Part shown: positions 1 through 6,741 of the stretch, one piece after another
Position numbering within the stretch: position 1 is the first letter of the stretch
Layout of the letters: the number at the start of each line of letters is the position of its first letter
Assembly (NCBI GenBank): GCA_903890885.1
Contig: CAITCX010000330.1
Coordinates: 1-9,864, forward strand
Length of the DNA: 9,864 nucleotides
Source of the DNA: an uncultured Dehalococcoidia bacterium
GTDB taxonomy: Bacteria; Chloroflexota; Dehalococcoidia; Dehalococcoidales; UBA3254
Reading direction: 5' to 3'
Notes under the pieces: generated by a model
Databases searched by the model: none
What the model saw: only the letters and a program-made list of their open reading frames with translations
What the model was told of the DNA's origin: nothing
Made by a program: the position numbers and the translations under genes

Positions 1-468
1 ACCGGCCATGCCTGCATGAGCACCTTCCATGCTTCGACGGTCACCAAGCTCATTCAGCGTCTTACCGGCAACCCTATCAGCATTCCCAAAACCTACGTGG
101 ATAACCTCAACCTGGTGGTTATTGCCCAGCAGGTCCGCCTGCCTAACGGTTCTATGGTCAGACGAGTCACCAGCATCAACGAGATCGTGGGCTACGACTC
201 CGTCAATGATGCCTTCTCTTTTATGGAGGTCTTCCGCTGGAAACCTGCTGATGATACCTTCGATGCCAGGGGCGTCAACCAGTCCTACCTGATGGAAGAA
301 AAAGTGGCGGCCCGCCGGGGTATTCCTTATGAAAAAAGACAACAGGTCTATTCTTTGTTGAAACAGAGGTCCGAGGTCCTGAGAAGAATCCAGGAACAAA
401 AGATCACCGGTTTTTGGGAATTGTATGCCACTCTTTCCAAGGCCTACCGGGAAGGCTATTTCAAGTAA
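1..468 (+). CDS. flaI: Archaellum/type IV pilus-type secretion ATPase (FlaI/ArlI-like), C-terminal part
   Basis: This is the 3' end of a longer gene: the frame is open to the first base of the window, so the Met codon at 16 is internal. The visible 155 residues begin TGHACMSTFHAST, which matches the His-box region (GH...TxHA) of GspE/FlaI-superfamily hexameric ATPases. They continue with LIQRLTGNPISIPKTYVDNL, an arrangement characteristic of the archaeal FlaI/ArlI branch rather than bacterial PilB/GspE. The tail (FSFMEVFRWKPADDTF, then YLMEEKVAARRGIP and LSKAYREGYF) also resembles the C-terminal domain of archaeal FlaI. The Walker A and B motifs lie upstream of the window. In archaella this ATPase powers both filament assembly and rotation from the cytoplasmic face of the membrane. 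An archaeal-type pilus ATPase is the main alternative; the chemotaxis operon downstream favours motility. Confidence 0.88.
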   Translation, partial: TGHACMSTFHASTVTKLIQRLTGNPISIPKTYVDNLNLVVIAQQVRLPNGSMVRRVTSINEIVGYDSVNDAFSFMEVFRWKPADDTFDARGVNQSYLMEEKVAARRGIPYEKRQQVYSLLKQRSEVLRRIQEQKITGFWELYATLSKAYREGYFK

Positions 469-480
469 CCGGGTGGTTAC
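465..480 (+). repeat. Short inverted repeat (hairpin) over the ATPase stop codon
   Basis: GTAACC (465-470) and GGTTAC (475-480) are perfect reverse complements around the four-base loop GGGT. The stop codon lies in the left arm. No T run follows, so an intrinsic terminator is not supported. A role in mRNA processing or differential expression within the operon is only a possibility. Confidence 0.45.
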
Positions 481-488
481 ATTAACGA

Positions 489-500
489 TTGCCCGGGCAA
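489..500. repeat. Perfect 12-bp palindrome upstream of the 519 gene
   Basis: TTGCCCGGGCAA reads identically on both strands. It lies between the ATPase stop and the Shine-Dalgarno site of the next gene. It could be a protein-binding site or a small hairpin paired with the inverted repeat at 465-480. No function can be assigned from sequence alone. The TTG at its left end is a possible but unlikely start for the next gene. Confidence 0.4.
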
Positions 501-505
501 GGGCA

Positions 506-510
506 GGGAG
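506..510 (+). promoter_or_regulatory. Ribosome binding site choosing the ATG at 519
   Basis: GGGAG lies eight bases upstream of the ATG at 519. The in-frame TTG at 489 has no comparable purine-rich site before it, so the shorter protein is preferred. Confidence 0.6.
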
Positions 511-518
511 AACAACCA

Positions 519-1124
519 ATGTTCCTTTTTAGAAAGAAAAAAGACAATACCGAGACACCGGCGGCAGAGCCGACTAAAGCCGAATTAATCAGGCCGGACA
601 AGAACAAAAAGAGCCAGCCTGTGAAAGGCAAAGGCAAGATAGTCGAGGCCGAAAGTGTTGTCGAAACCGTTGAAACCGCTCAGGCCGATCGTCCGGTTAA
701 AGTCGTGGTTCCTGCCTCGGCTTTGAAAGAAGAAGAAACTGCCAACCCGGTTGCGGCCGTTGAAAGCAGCCCGCCCGCGGCAGCCGTGCCGGATGAAGTA
801 GCGGACAGCCTTTTGACCCCCGGACACCCGGGTGCCGCCCAATCGGCGGCAGCCCCAGCTGCAACCCTAACAGCACCAGCAGATGCAACCCCTGCGCCAA
901 CGCCGGTCACTGCGCCAAAACCTGATCCCAAGAAAGCTGTTCAGGAAGGTGAGGGTAAAGATAACCTGTTCTCATCTCTCTTCGGCCAGGCCGTAGAGGA
1001 AGAGGAGGATATACTGGCCAAGCTTGTTAAAAGTTTGCCGGAAATTTCCATGGAGGAAATCCTCAGCGATGCGGAAGAAGTCAAGAGTTTAATGAAAGAA
1101 TTTTCGCAAAGCCAGGATGGTTAA
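519..1124 (+). CDS. Unrecognised Ala/Pro-rich protein with acidic helical tail
   Basis: This encodes 201 residues in three parts. A basic start (MFLFRKKKDN) is followed by a long, probably disordered Ala/Pro/Glu/Lys stretch (about 11-147). Last comes a compact tail (about 149-198) that includes DNLFSSLFGQ, four consecutive Glu residues, LAKLVKSLPEISMEEIL and an amphipathic helix. There is no signal peptide or membrane segment, so a cytoplasmic protein is expected. I chose the ATG at 519 because GGGAG at 506-510 lies eight bases before it; a TTG at 489 in the same frame would add ten residues but lies in a palindrome and has no good ribosome site. It lies between an archaellum/pilus-type ATPase and cheA. 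A cytoplasmic motor accessory or scaffold, a functional stand-in for ArlC/D/E, is conceivable. I do not recognise the family. Confidence 0.8.
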   Translation: MFLFRKKKDNTETPAAEPTKAELIRPDKNKKSQPVKGKGKIVEAESVVETVETAQADRPVKVVVPASALKEEETANPVAAVESSPPAAAVPDEVADSLLTPGHPGAAQSAAAPAATLTAPADATPAPTPVTAPKPDPKKAVQEGEGKDNLFSSLFGQAVEEEEDILAKLVKSLPEISMEEILSDAEEVKSLMKEFSQSQDG

Positions 1125-1143
1125 GTCAATTTATTTATAGAGA

Positions 1144-1172
1144 TTGCGGCCTGTCATAATAGGGAATTAAAT
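1144..1172 (+). promoter_or_regulatory. Weak candidate promoter before cheA
   Basis: The AT-rich gap at 1125-1206 is the widest spacer in the window and the most likely place for a promoter driving the che genes. TTGCGG (1144-1149) and TTAAAT (1167-1172) are separated by 17 bases and partly match the -35 and -10 consensus. CATAAT at 1155-1160 is an alternative -10 without a good -35. Matches this weak are expected by chance, and read-through from upstream is equally possible. Confidence 0.2.
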
Positions 1173-1206
1173 ATGCAACCCAAGATGTAAACCCGGGAGG
1201 CGAACC

Positions 1207-3273
1207 GTGAACATATCTGAAGACATTTCTCAGGAAGAGTTAGCAGTATTTCTCGAGGAAACTGATGAAGAAATCAAGTTACTCGACGAAGACCTTGTCC
1301 TTATCGAAAAATCCGGGGTAACCACGGCTATTATCCAGGAGATTTTCCGGGCGGCCCACACTCTCAAGGGCTCCTCGGGCATGCTGGGATATGAAAAAAT
1401 GTCGCGGGTGGCCCACGCCATGGAAACTGTGCTGGATATGCTGCGCAGCGGCACCCTGGGCATCAGCGCTCCCGTTACTAATGCCCTTCTGGCCGGACTG
1501 GACATGCTCAAGCTGCTGCGTGAATACCTGGTCAAGAATGAAGACAGCGGCCCGGTGGATGTGAAGCCCATTATGTTGAGCCTGGAGAAAGCTGCCGTCA
1601 AAGAAGCCCCTCTTAAAACCATAGAAGACAAAAAAGAGATCGCCATTGATGCCTCCACACAGCAGAGCATCCAGAGCGCCTACGCAGAAGGCACTAACGT
1701 TTACATCATCAAAGTGGAAATTGAAAAAAGCAGCCCCTGGATGGCGGTGCGTCATTTCCAGTTAATCAGCGAGCTGGCCCAACTGGGTAAAATAATCGCC
1801 TCCAGACCCACTCAACAAGAAGTCGAAATCGGTAAGATCGGCCCGACCATGGAGATGGTTTTTACCTCGGCCAAAGAAACTCAGGAAATCAAGAAAACCA
1901 TCCTTGCCGTTCAGGAAATACAATCGGCTGAAGTTAACCTCTATGACAAAGGGGAAACCAAAACAACTGAAGTAAACGTCCCCGCCAAATCTGAAATACC
2001 GGCCGCCGCCGAGCCGCAGGCTCAAAAAGCCGCGGAAGTAAAAATACCGGAAGCGGCCGCTGCGGGCGCCAAGAAAACTGCTCAAACTTCCGAATCCGTC
2101 AGGATCAACGTCAAGCTTCTCGACAACCTGATGAACCTCATCGGCGAAATGGTCATCGACCGCAACCGCATCAAGCAGATCAGCAAGCAGCTGCTGGCTA
2201 AATATGAAGGTGATGACACGGTTTCCAGCCTGAGCGATACCTCAACTCACATGGTCACCCTGGTTTCTCAACTGCAGGAAAACATCCTGCAGGCCAGAAT
2301 GCTGCAGATCGGCACTATTTTAACCGGTTTCCAGCGCCTGGTCAGGGACCTGGCTCAAAAAGCCGGCAAGAAGATTGAACTGGTCATCGAAGGGGCTGAA
2401 ACCGAACTCGACCGCAGCATCATCGAACAGATCCGGGACCCTTTGCTGCACATTATCCGTAATTCTATTGATCACGGCATCGAAAACCCGGAAAAACGCC
2501 GCCAGGCCGGCAAGTCTGAAACAGGTACCATCCTCCTCAAAGCCTACCATGAGCAGGGCCACATCCTGGTCTGTGTCAGCGATGATGGTGGCGGTATCGA
2601 TGTTGAAAAAGTCAAAAATGCGGCTGTCAGCAAAGGCTACATGTCAGCTGAAGCAGTAGCCCGCTTATCTCATGCCGAAGCTCAAAACCTGATATTTATG
2701 AACGGCCTTTCCACAGCCGAAAAAGTTTCCGAAATCTCCGGCCGGGGTGTGGGCATGGACGTGGTGCAAAACAATATCTCCAATATCGGCGGTTTGGTTA
2801 ACGTAACCAGCAAAATGGGACAGGGCACTAATATCAAACTCAGATTACCCCTGACGCTGGCTACCATCGATGGTATCCTGGTCTCTTCAGGCGGTCTGAC
2901 TTACGTCATCCCGATCTCGGCCATCATCGAGATTTTGAGAGTGAAGACCAGCCAGATTACCAATGTCATGAATAAAGAGATCTTCCGCCTCAGAGAAAAC
3001 GTGATTCCCCTGGTCCGTTTGAGCCAGCGTTTCGAAGACATTCAGACTGCCGCTGCTCCCACTGAGGAAATCGATATCGTGGTCATCAAGGTAGGAGACA
3101 AGCTCTCAGGCCTGGCAGTTGACGCTGTGATGGAACCGCAGGAAAGCGTGGTGAAGCCGCTGGGTAAATATATGGGCAGTGTTAAAGGAGTATCCGGGGC
3201 CACCATCATGGGTGACGGCACGGTGGCCCTCATCTTGGACGCGGCCACCCTGATCATGGAATCACAACAATAA
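1207..3273 (+). CDS. cheA: Chemotaxis histidine kinase CheA
   Basis: CheA autophosphorylates on a histidine and passes the phosphate to CheY and CheB within receptor-CheW arrays. The 688 residues show the full five-domain layout. P1 (about 10-125) carries the phosphoacceptor His51 in FRAAHTLKG. A P2-like response-regulator docking domain (about 162-248) resembles the Thermotoga/Bacillus type. An Ala/Pro/Lys-rich linker runs to about 295. P3 dimerisation helices cover about 297-365. P4 is the ATPase, with N box HIIRNSIDHG (415-424), G1 DDGGGID (459-465) and G2 GRGVGMD (512-518). P5 is the CheW-like domain (about 552-685). All catalytic motifs are intact. The GTG start is set by GGGAGG at 1195-1200, six bases upstream. 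It opens the che operon, and cheC follows closely. No cheW lies in the window, so the coupling protein must be encoded elsewhere. Confidence 0.98.
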   Translation: MNISEDISQEELAVFLEETDEEIKLLDEDLVLIEKSGVTTAIIQEIFRAAHTLKGSSGMLGYEKMSRVAHAMETVLDMLRSGTLGISAPVTNALLAGLDMLKLLREYLVKNEDSGPVDVKPIMLSLEKAAVKEAPLKTIEDKKEIAIDASTQQSIQSAYAEGTNVYIIKVEIEKSSPWMAVRHFQLISELAQLGKIIASRPTQQEVEIGKIGPTMEMVFTSAKETQEIKKTILAVQEIQSAEVNLYDKGETKTTEVNVPAKSEIPAAAEPQAQKAAEVKIPEAAAAGAKKTAQTSESVRINVKLLDNLMNLIGEMVIDRNRIKQISKQLLAKYEGDDTVSSLSDTSTHMVTLVSQLQENILQARMLQIGTILTGFQRLVRDLAQKAGKKIELVIEGAETELDRSIIEQIRDPLLHIIRNSIDHGIENPEKRRQAGKSETGTILLKAYHEQGHILVCVSDDGGGIDVEKVKNAAVSKGYMSAEAVARLSHAEAQNLIFMNGLSTAEKVSEISGRGVGMDVVQNNISNIGGLVNVTSKMGQGTNIKLRLPLTLATIDGILVSSGGLTYVIPISAIIEILRVKTSQITNVMNKEIFRLRENVIPLVRLSQRFEDIQTAAAPTEEIDIVVIKVGDKLSGLAVDAVMEPQESVVKPLGKYMGSVKGVSGATIMGDGTVALILDAATLIMESQQ

Positions 3274-3293
3274 AAATAAAAAATGGTTCTCAA

Positions 3294-3299
3294 AGGAGG
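3294..3299 (+). promoter_or_regulatory. Strong ribosome binding site fixing the cheC TTG start
   Basis: AGGAGG lies seven bases before the TTG at 3307. An in-frame ATG at 3283 lies upstream of this site and would place it inside the gene, with only A-rich sequence before that ATG. The TTG is therefore the better start, removing eight residues from the longest frame. Confidence 0.8.
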
Positions 3300-3306
3300 C
3301 ATCACA

Positions 3307-3903
3307 TTGGTTACGGAAAATACAAAATCAATCTTCAACCTGGCTACCTGGACCAAGTTAGCCAAAGTCGGCAGCACCAACGCTGTGTCCGGTCTATCCC
3401 AGATGGTCAACCAGGACTTTTCAATCACCGCTTTGAATCTGGAAGAGGTCTCTTTGCGCAATGCCACCAGCCTCATCGGCAAGCCTGATGATATGGTTGT
3501 CGGCATTTACCTGCTCTTTTCCGGCAACGCCAACGGTCAAATTTTGTTGGCCTTCCAGCCCGCCACGGCCTTTGAGCTGGTGGATATGGCCATGGGGGTC
3601 GAATTGGGAACCACCACCAGCCTGGGCGAGATGGAACGCTCGGTACTGGGTGAAATAGGCAACATCGTGGGAACCTTCTTCCTCAACGGTGTAGCCGACT
3701 GCGTAGGGCTCAGATTGATGCCCTCACCCCCGGCCGTCGTGGAAGATATGGCCGGCGCCCTGATAGGCTCCGTCCTGGCTGAGGCCTTTGAAGTAAGTGA
3801 TGCCCTTTTTGTCATCAAGTTGCTGTTTTCTTCGAAGGCTAAGCAAATTGAAGGCAGCTTCCTGGTGTTGCCGTCCGTTGATTTACATACAACTTCAAAA
3901 TAA
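3307..3903 (+). CDS. cheC: CheC-like CheY-P phosphatase with a single intact active site
   Basis: CheC-family proteins dephosphorylate CheY~P and, in organisms with CheD, bind and regulate that deamidase. The product is 198 residues, close to usual CheC length and longer than CheX. The C-terminal half holds the phosphatase signature S/D-x3-E-x2-N as SVLGEIGN (Ser112, Glu116, Asn119), followed by the expected proline near 139-142. In typical two-site CheC a second copy lies near the N-terminus, but here the equivalent helix reads LAKVGSTNAVSGLS: the Glu is replaced by Lys, the Asn is missing and the segment looks shortened. One working site is therefore predicted. The TTG start is chosen from the AGGAGG at 3294-3299. 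cheD follows 19 bases downstream, consistent with a CheC-CheD pair. CheX or a FliY-derived domain are less likely alternatives. Confidence 0.9.
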   Translation: MVTENTKSIFNLATWTKLAKVGSTNAVSGLSQMVNQDFSITALNLEEVSLRNATSLIGKPDDMVVGIYLLFSGNANGQILLAFQPATAFELVDMAMGVELGTTTSLGEMERSVLGEIGNIVGTFFLNGVADCVGLRLMPSPPAVVEDMAGALIGSVLAEAFEVSDALFVIKLLFSSKAKQIEGSFLVLPSVDLHTTSK

Positions 3904-3922
3904 ATGAGGATAAGAAGAATAC

Positions 3923-4423
3923 ATGATAACAGCCAACCAGCGAACCATAAGTGTAGGTCTGGGGGAATTGTCCATCACCAGTGATGCTTCAGTGGTCCTG
4001 ACCTGCAACGGTCTGGGCTCCTGTATAGCCTTATGTATTTACGATCCGGTGGCCAGGCTGGGCGGCATGGCCCATATGCTGCTGCCGGTTTGCCGTACTA
4101 AAAACGAAAATGATCCGCTGCCCTCCAAGTATATTGATACCGGCGCGCCGTTATTGATAACCAGGATGATCAGGAAGGGATCCCAAAAACAGAATTTGAT
4201 TGTCAAAATCGCCGGAGGAGCCAGGATGCTGGCTGTTCCGGGCAACAGCCATCTGGACATCGGACAAAAAAATATTGCCGAAATTAAAGCGGTTTTGCAG
4301 CGGGAGAACCTGGTAATTTCAGGGGCGGATATCGGGGGCGGTTTTGGCCGCACCGTGCGCTTTCAGATTGATAACGGGAAAATTACGGTAAAATCCGTCA
4401 ACGGCGTGAGCCTTGATTTATAA
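3923..4423 (+). CDS. cheD: Chemoreceptor glutamine deamidase CheD
   Basis: CheD converts specific glutamines of chemoreceptors to glutamate and, in Bacillus/Thermotoga-type systems, also binds CheC to tune CheC phosphatase activity. The 166-residue length is typical. The hallmark GLGSCIALCIYD places the catalytic Cys at 34, and the catalytic His is in GGMAHMLLP (His51). The IAGGARM segment and the later ADIGGGFGRTV match the conserved CheD core. It is a soluble cytoplasmic enzyme with no signal peptide. The start is ATG with only a modest, rather distant purine site (GAGGA at 3906-3910, twelve bases away), so translation may be weaker than that of its neighbours or coupled to cheC. All catalytic residues I can identify are present. 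Confidence 0.97.
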   Translation: MITANQRTISVGLGELSITSDASVVLTCNGLGSCIALCIYDPVARLGGMAHMLLPVCRTKNENDPLPSKYIDTGAPLLITRMIRKGSQKQNLIVKIAGGARMLAVPGNSHLDIGQKNIAEIKAVLQRENLVISGADIGGGFGRTVRFQIDNGKITVKSVNGVSLDL

Positions 4424-4446
4424 TTGTTGAAATTAAGGAGATTGAC

Positions 4447-4803
4447 TTGACTAAAATACTGGTTGTAGACGATGCGGTTTTCATGAGGATGCGATGCACT
4501 AAAGTGCTGAAAGACAACAATTACGAGACTGTTGAAGCCGGCAACGGCATCGAAGCGGTCAAGCAGTATCAGGAGCATAAACCGGACGGCGTGCTGATGG
4601 ACATCACCATGCCGGACATGGACGGCATCGAAACCCTCAAGAAATTGATGGAAATTGACAGCAGCGCCAGAATTGCCATGGTGACCGCCATGGGACAGCA
4701 ATCCCTGGTCATAGAAGCCTTGAAAGCCGGGGCCAAAGATTTCGTGGTCAAACCTTTCAATGCCGAGCGTATTTTAGCTGCTGTGCAAAAAATTACAGGC
4801 TGA
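4447..4803 (+). CDS. cheY: Chemotaxis response regulator CheY
   Basis: This is a stand-alone receiver domain of 118 residues. The acidic pair Asp8/Asp9, phosphoacceptor Asp52 in LMDITMPDMDG, switch Thr80 (MVTAM) and Lys102 in VKPF are all present. Phe99 occupies the aromatic switch position equivalent to Tyr106 of E. coli CheY. With no output domain and its place between cheD and cheB, it should be the diffusible signal from CheA to the motor. The TTG start is supported by AAGGAG at 4435-4440, six bases upstream. In flagellated bacteria CheY~P binds the N-terminal peptide of FliM. In archaea it acts through CheF on the archaellum ring. The partner here may be the FliM-peptide-bearing protein at 7847-8623. 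Confidence 0.95.
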   Translation: MTKILVVDDAVFMRMRCTKVLKDNNYETVEAGNGIEAVKQYQEHKPDGVLMDITMPDMDGIETLKKLMEIDSSARIAMVTAMGQQSLVIEALKAGAKDFVVKPFNAERILAAVQKITG

Positions 4804-4844
4804 TCAATTTATAAAAATTTACTTGAAACAGGAGAAACCAGCAC

Positions 4845-5936
4845 ATGGGGAATGCCATAAAGGTATTGATAGTCGATGATTCGGCTTTTGCCAGACTGTC
4901 TATCTCTCGCGAACTGAAATCCGCGGGCGGCATTGAAGTTTTAGATTTTGCCCGCAACGGCTATGAAGCTCTCGATAAAATCAAACAGCTTAAACCGGAT
5001 GTGGTTACCCTGGACGTGGAAATGCCGGATTTGAATGGCCTGCAAACACTCGAAAAAATCATGTCCGAGTGCCCGACTCCGGTGGTTATGTTAAGCAGCG
5101 TGACCGGCTCCGGCACCCAGGCAACTCTACGCGCCCTGGAGATTGGAGCTGTTGATTTCTTCTTGAAATACACACTGGCTAACCCGGTGGGCAGCGGCGA
5201 TGAAGCTGACACCTTGAAAAACAAAATATTGATGGCCTCTAAAGTCAGGTTGACCAGGCGTGAAGCCGGTTTACCCGCGCCGCCGGCCAAAACCAAACCC
5301 GCCAAAACACCAGAGACCCGTCAACCCGCCACCACTGTGGTAATGATAGGTTCTTCAACAGGCGGCCCTAAAGCCCTCTATCAGCTGGTTCCCGCCTTGC
5401 CCGCCGATTTACCGGCGGCTTTCCTGATCGTCCAGCATATGCCGCCCGGATTTACCGACAGCCTGGCCAATAGACTGGACCAGTTGTCCGGCCTGGCCGT
5501 TAAAGAAGCAGCAACTGGCGATGTCCTGTACAACGGAACCGCTTATGTAGCCAAGGGCGGTTACCATATGGTGATCGAAAAAGGCGGAATCATCAGCCTC
5601 AACCAGAACCCTAATGTCTGCGGCGTGCGGCCTTCCGTAGATGTCACCATGCAATCTCTGCCTGCAGTTTATGGTAAGGCCATATTGGGAGTAGTGCTGA
5701 CCGGAATGGGTACGGACGGTACCCACGGTTCACAACTTATCAAACAAAACGGCGGCCAAATAATCGCCGAAGATGAATCTACCTGCGTAGTCTGGGGAAT
5801 GCCGAAAAGCGTGGCCGAGGCAGGTTATGCCGACCTGGTTCTGCCCTTACCGCGCATCGCTAATGCTGTAACTGCTATTTTGAAGGGACAGAACCAAGGA
5901 GCCAATGATGAACGATCAAGAGTACTCATATCTTAA
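4845..5936 (+). CDS. cheB: Chemotaxis methylesterase/deamidase CheB
   Basis: CheB removes methyl groups from receptor glutamates when its receiver domain is phosphorylated by CheA. The 363 residues comprise a receiver (about 5-125, acidic pair Asp11/Asp12, phosphoacceptor Asp57 in TLDVEMP), a Pro/Lys/Thr-rich linker (about 138-162) and a methylesterase domain (about 163-350). The catalytic triad is visible as Ser171 in GSSTGGP, His198 in QHMP and Asp291 in GMGTDG. One oddity is that the receiver's conserved Lys108 is followed by Tyr (FFLKYT) where a proline is usual. The ATG start follows CAGGAG (4829-4834) at a ten-base spacing. Its 3' end overlaps cheR, which suggests coupled translation of the two opposing receptor-modifying enzymes. 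Confidence 0.97.
   Translation: MGNAIKVLIVDDSAFARLSISRELKSAGGIEVLDFARNGYEALDKIKQLKPDVVTLDVEMPDLNGLQTLEKIMSECPTPVVMLSSVTGSGTQATLRALEIGAVDFFLKYTLANPVGSGDEADTLKNKILMASKVRLTRREAGLPAPPAKTKPAKTPETRQPATTVVMIGSSTGGPKALYQLVPALPADLPAAFLIVQHMPPGFTDSLANRLDQLSGLAVKEAATGDVLYNGTAYVAKGGYHMVIEKGGIISLNQNPNVCGVRPSVDVTMQSLPAVYGKAILGVVLTGMGTDGTHGSQLIKQNGGQIIAEDESTCVVWGMPKSVAEAGYADLVLPLPRIANAVTAILKGQNQGANDERSRVLIS
5896..5901 (+). promoter_or_regulatory. Ribosome binding site for cheR inside the cheB end
   Basis: AAGGAG is followed by tandem ATG codons at 5905 and 5908. The spacers are three and six bases. Most neighbouring genes use six to eight, so the second ATG is preferred. The two choices differ by one residue. 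Confidence 0.65.
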
Positions 5937-6741
5937 AAGTAAAATATACAAAACCACTAACCTGGACATAGACTGCTATAAAACCCAGCAGATGCGCAGG
6001 AGACTGGATGCTTACGTGGAAAAACAAAATTTCCCGACAGTGGCGGCTTATTGCAACCTGCTCGAAAAAACCCCGGAAAAGCAGAGGCAATTGCTGGATT
6101 ACCTGGCCATTAACGTCTCTGAGTTCTTCCGGGACAGCAAGCAGTTTGAAACTTTGCAAAAACTGGTACTGCCTGATAGATTGGCTGAAAGCCGCCGGCT
6201 AAATATCTGGAGCGCAGCCTGTTCGTGCGGGCAGGAACCTTATACCATCGCGATCATACTGGAGGAATTGGCTCCTCAAGCCCATCACCGGATACTGGCT
6301 ACCGATATCGATGAGAGCGCCTTGAAACAGGCCAGAGACGGCGGCCCTTACACGGCCGCTGATGTCAGAAACGTCGCTCCGGCTTATTTATCCCGCTATT
6401 TTACAAAAAATACAGCTGGCTACTGGGTAATTGATAGTCTCAAGAAAAAAGTGATTTTCCAGCGTCACAATATGCTGCACGACCTTTTTGAAAATAACTT
6501 CGACCTGATAATCTGCAGAAACGTCATAATCTATTTTTCTGAAATAGTCAGAGACAATTTATACCAGAAATTTCATACTTCCCTGAAACCCAATGGAATC
6601 CTGTTCCTGGGTGGCAGCGAGGTTGTGCTGCGGCCGGCTCAACAGGGATTTGGCATGGCATTTCCGGCCTTCTACCGTAAAGTTACACCCAAGCCGGATA
6701 CCGATACGGCTGCGCATCAACTGAGTGAGGTAGCTAAATGA
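5908..6741 (+). CDS. cheR: Chemoreceptor methyltransferase CheR
   Basis: CheR transfers methyl groups from S-adenosylmethionine to receptor glutamates, opposing CheB. The 277 residues match the usual length. An N-terminal helical domain (about 1-85) includes the conserved LAINVSEFFRD (66-76). The SAM-binding fold follows, with motif I SAACSCGQEPY (102-112), the acidic ATDID around Asp133, and CRNVIIYF (203-210). No TPR extension or receptor-tethering pentapeptide is apparent at the C-terminus. The start is one of two adjacent ATGs; I chose the second because AAGGAG then sits at six bases, and choosing the ATG at 5905 adds one Met. It overlaps cheB by 29 bases, and its stop overlaps the next start as ATGA, so cheB, cheR and the HD-GYP-like gene are probably translationally coupled. 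Confidence 0.97.
   Translation: MNDQEYSYLKSKIYKTTNLDIDCYKTQQMRRRLDAYVEKQNFPTVAAYCNLLEKTPEKQRQLLDYLAINVSEFFRDSKQFETLQKLVLPDRLAESRRLNIWSAACSCGQEPYTIAIILEELAPQAHHRILATDIDESALKQARDGGPYTAADVRNVAPAYLSRYFTKNTAGYWVIDSLKKKVIFQRHNMLHDLFENNFDLIICRNVIIYFSEIVRDNLYQKFHTSLKPNGILFLGGSEVVLRPAQQGFGMAFPAFYRKVTPKPDTDTAAHQLSEVAK

Noticed and set aside
16..18. ATG at 16 as a true gene start
   Set aside because: The frame is open upstream, and the preceding residues (TGHAC) belong to the conserved ATPase His-box region, so this Met is internal.
585..931. Minus-strand open frames opposite the 519-1124 gene
   Set aside because: Low-complexity Gly/Ala shadows of the Ala/Pro-rich coding strand, without supporting ribosome sites or motifs.
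3042..3506. Minus-strand open frame spanning the cheA-cheC junction
   Set aside because: It runs antisense to two well-supported genes and its translation resembles no family.
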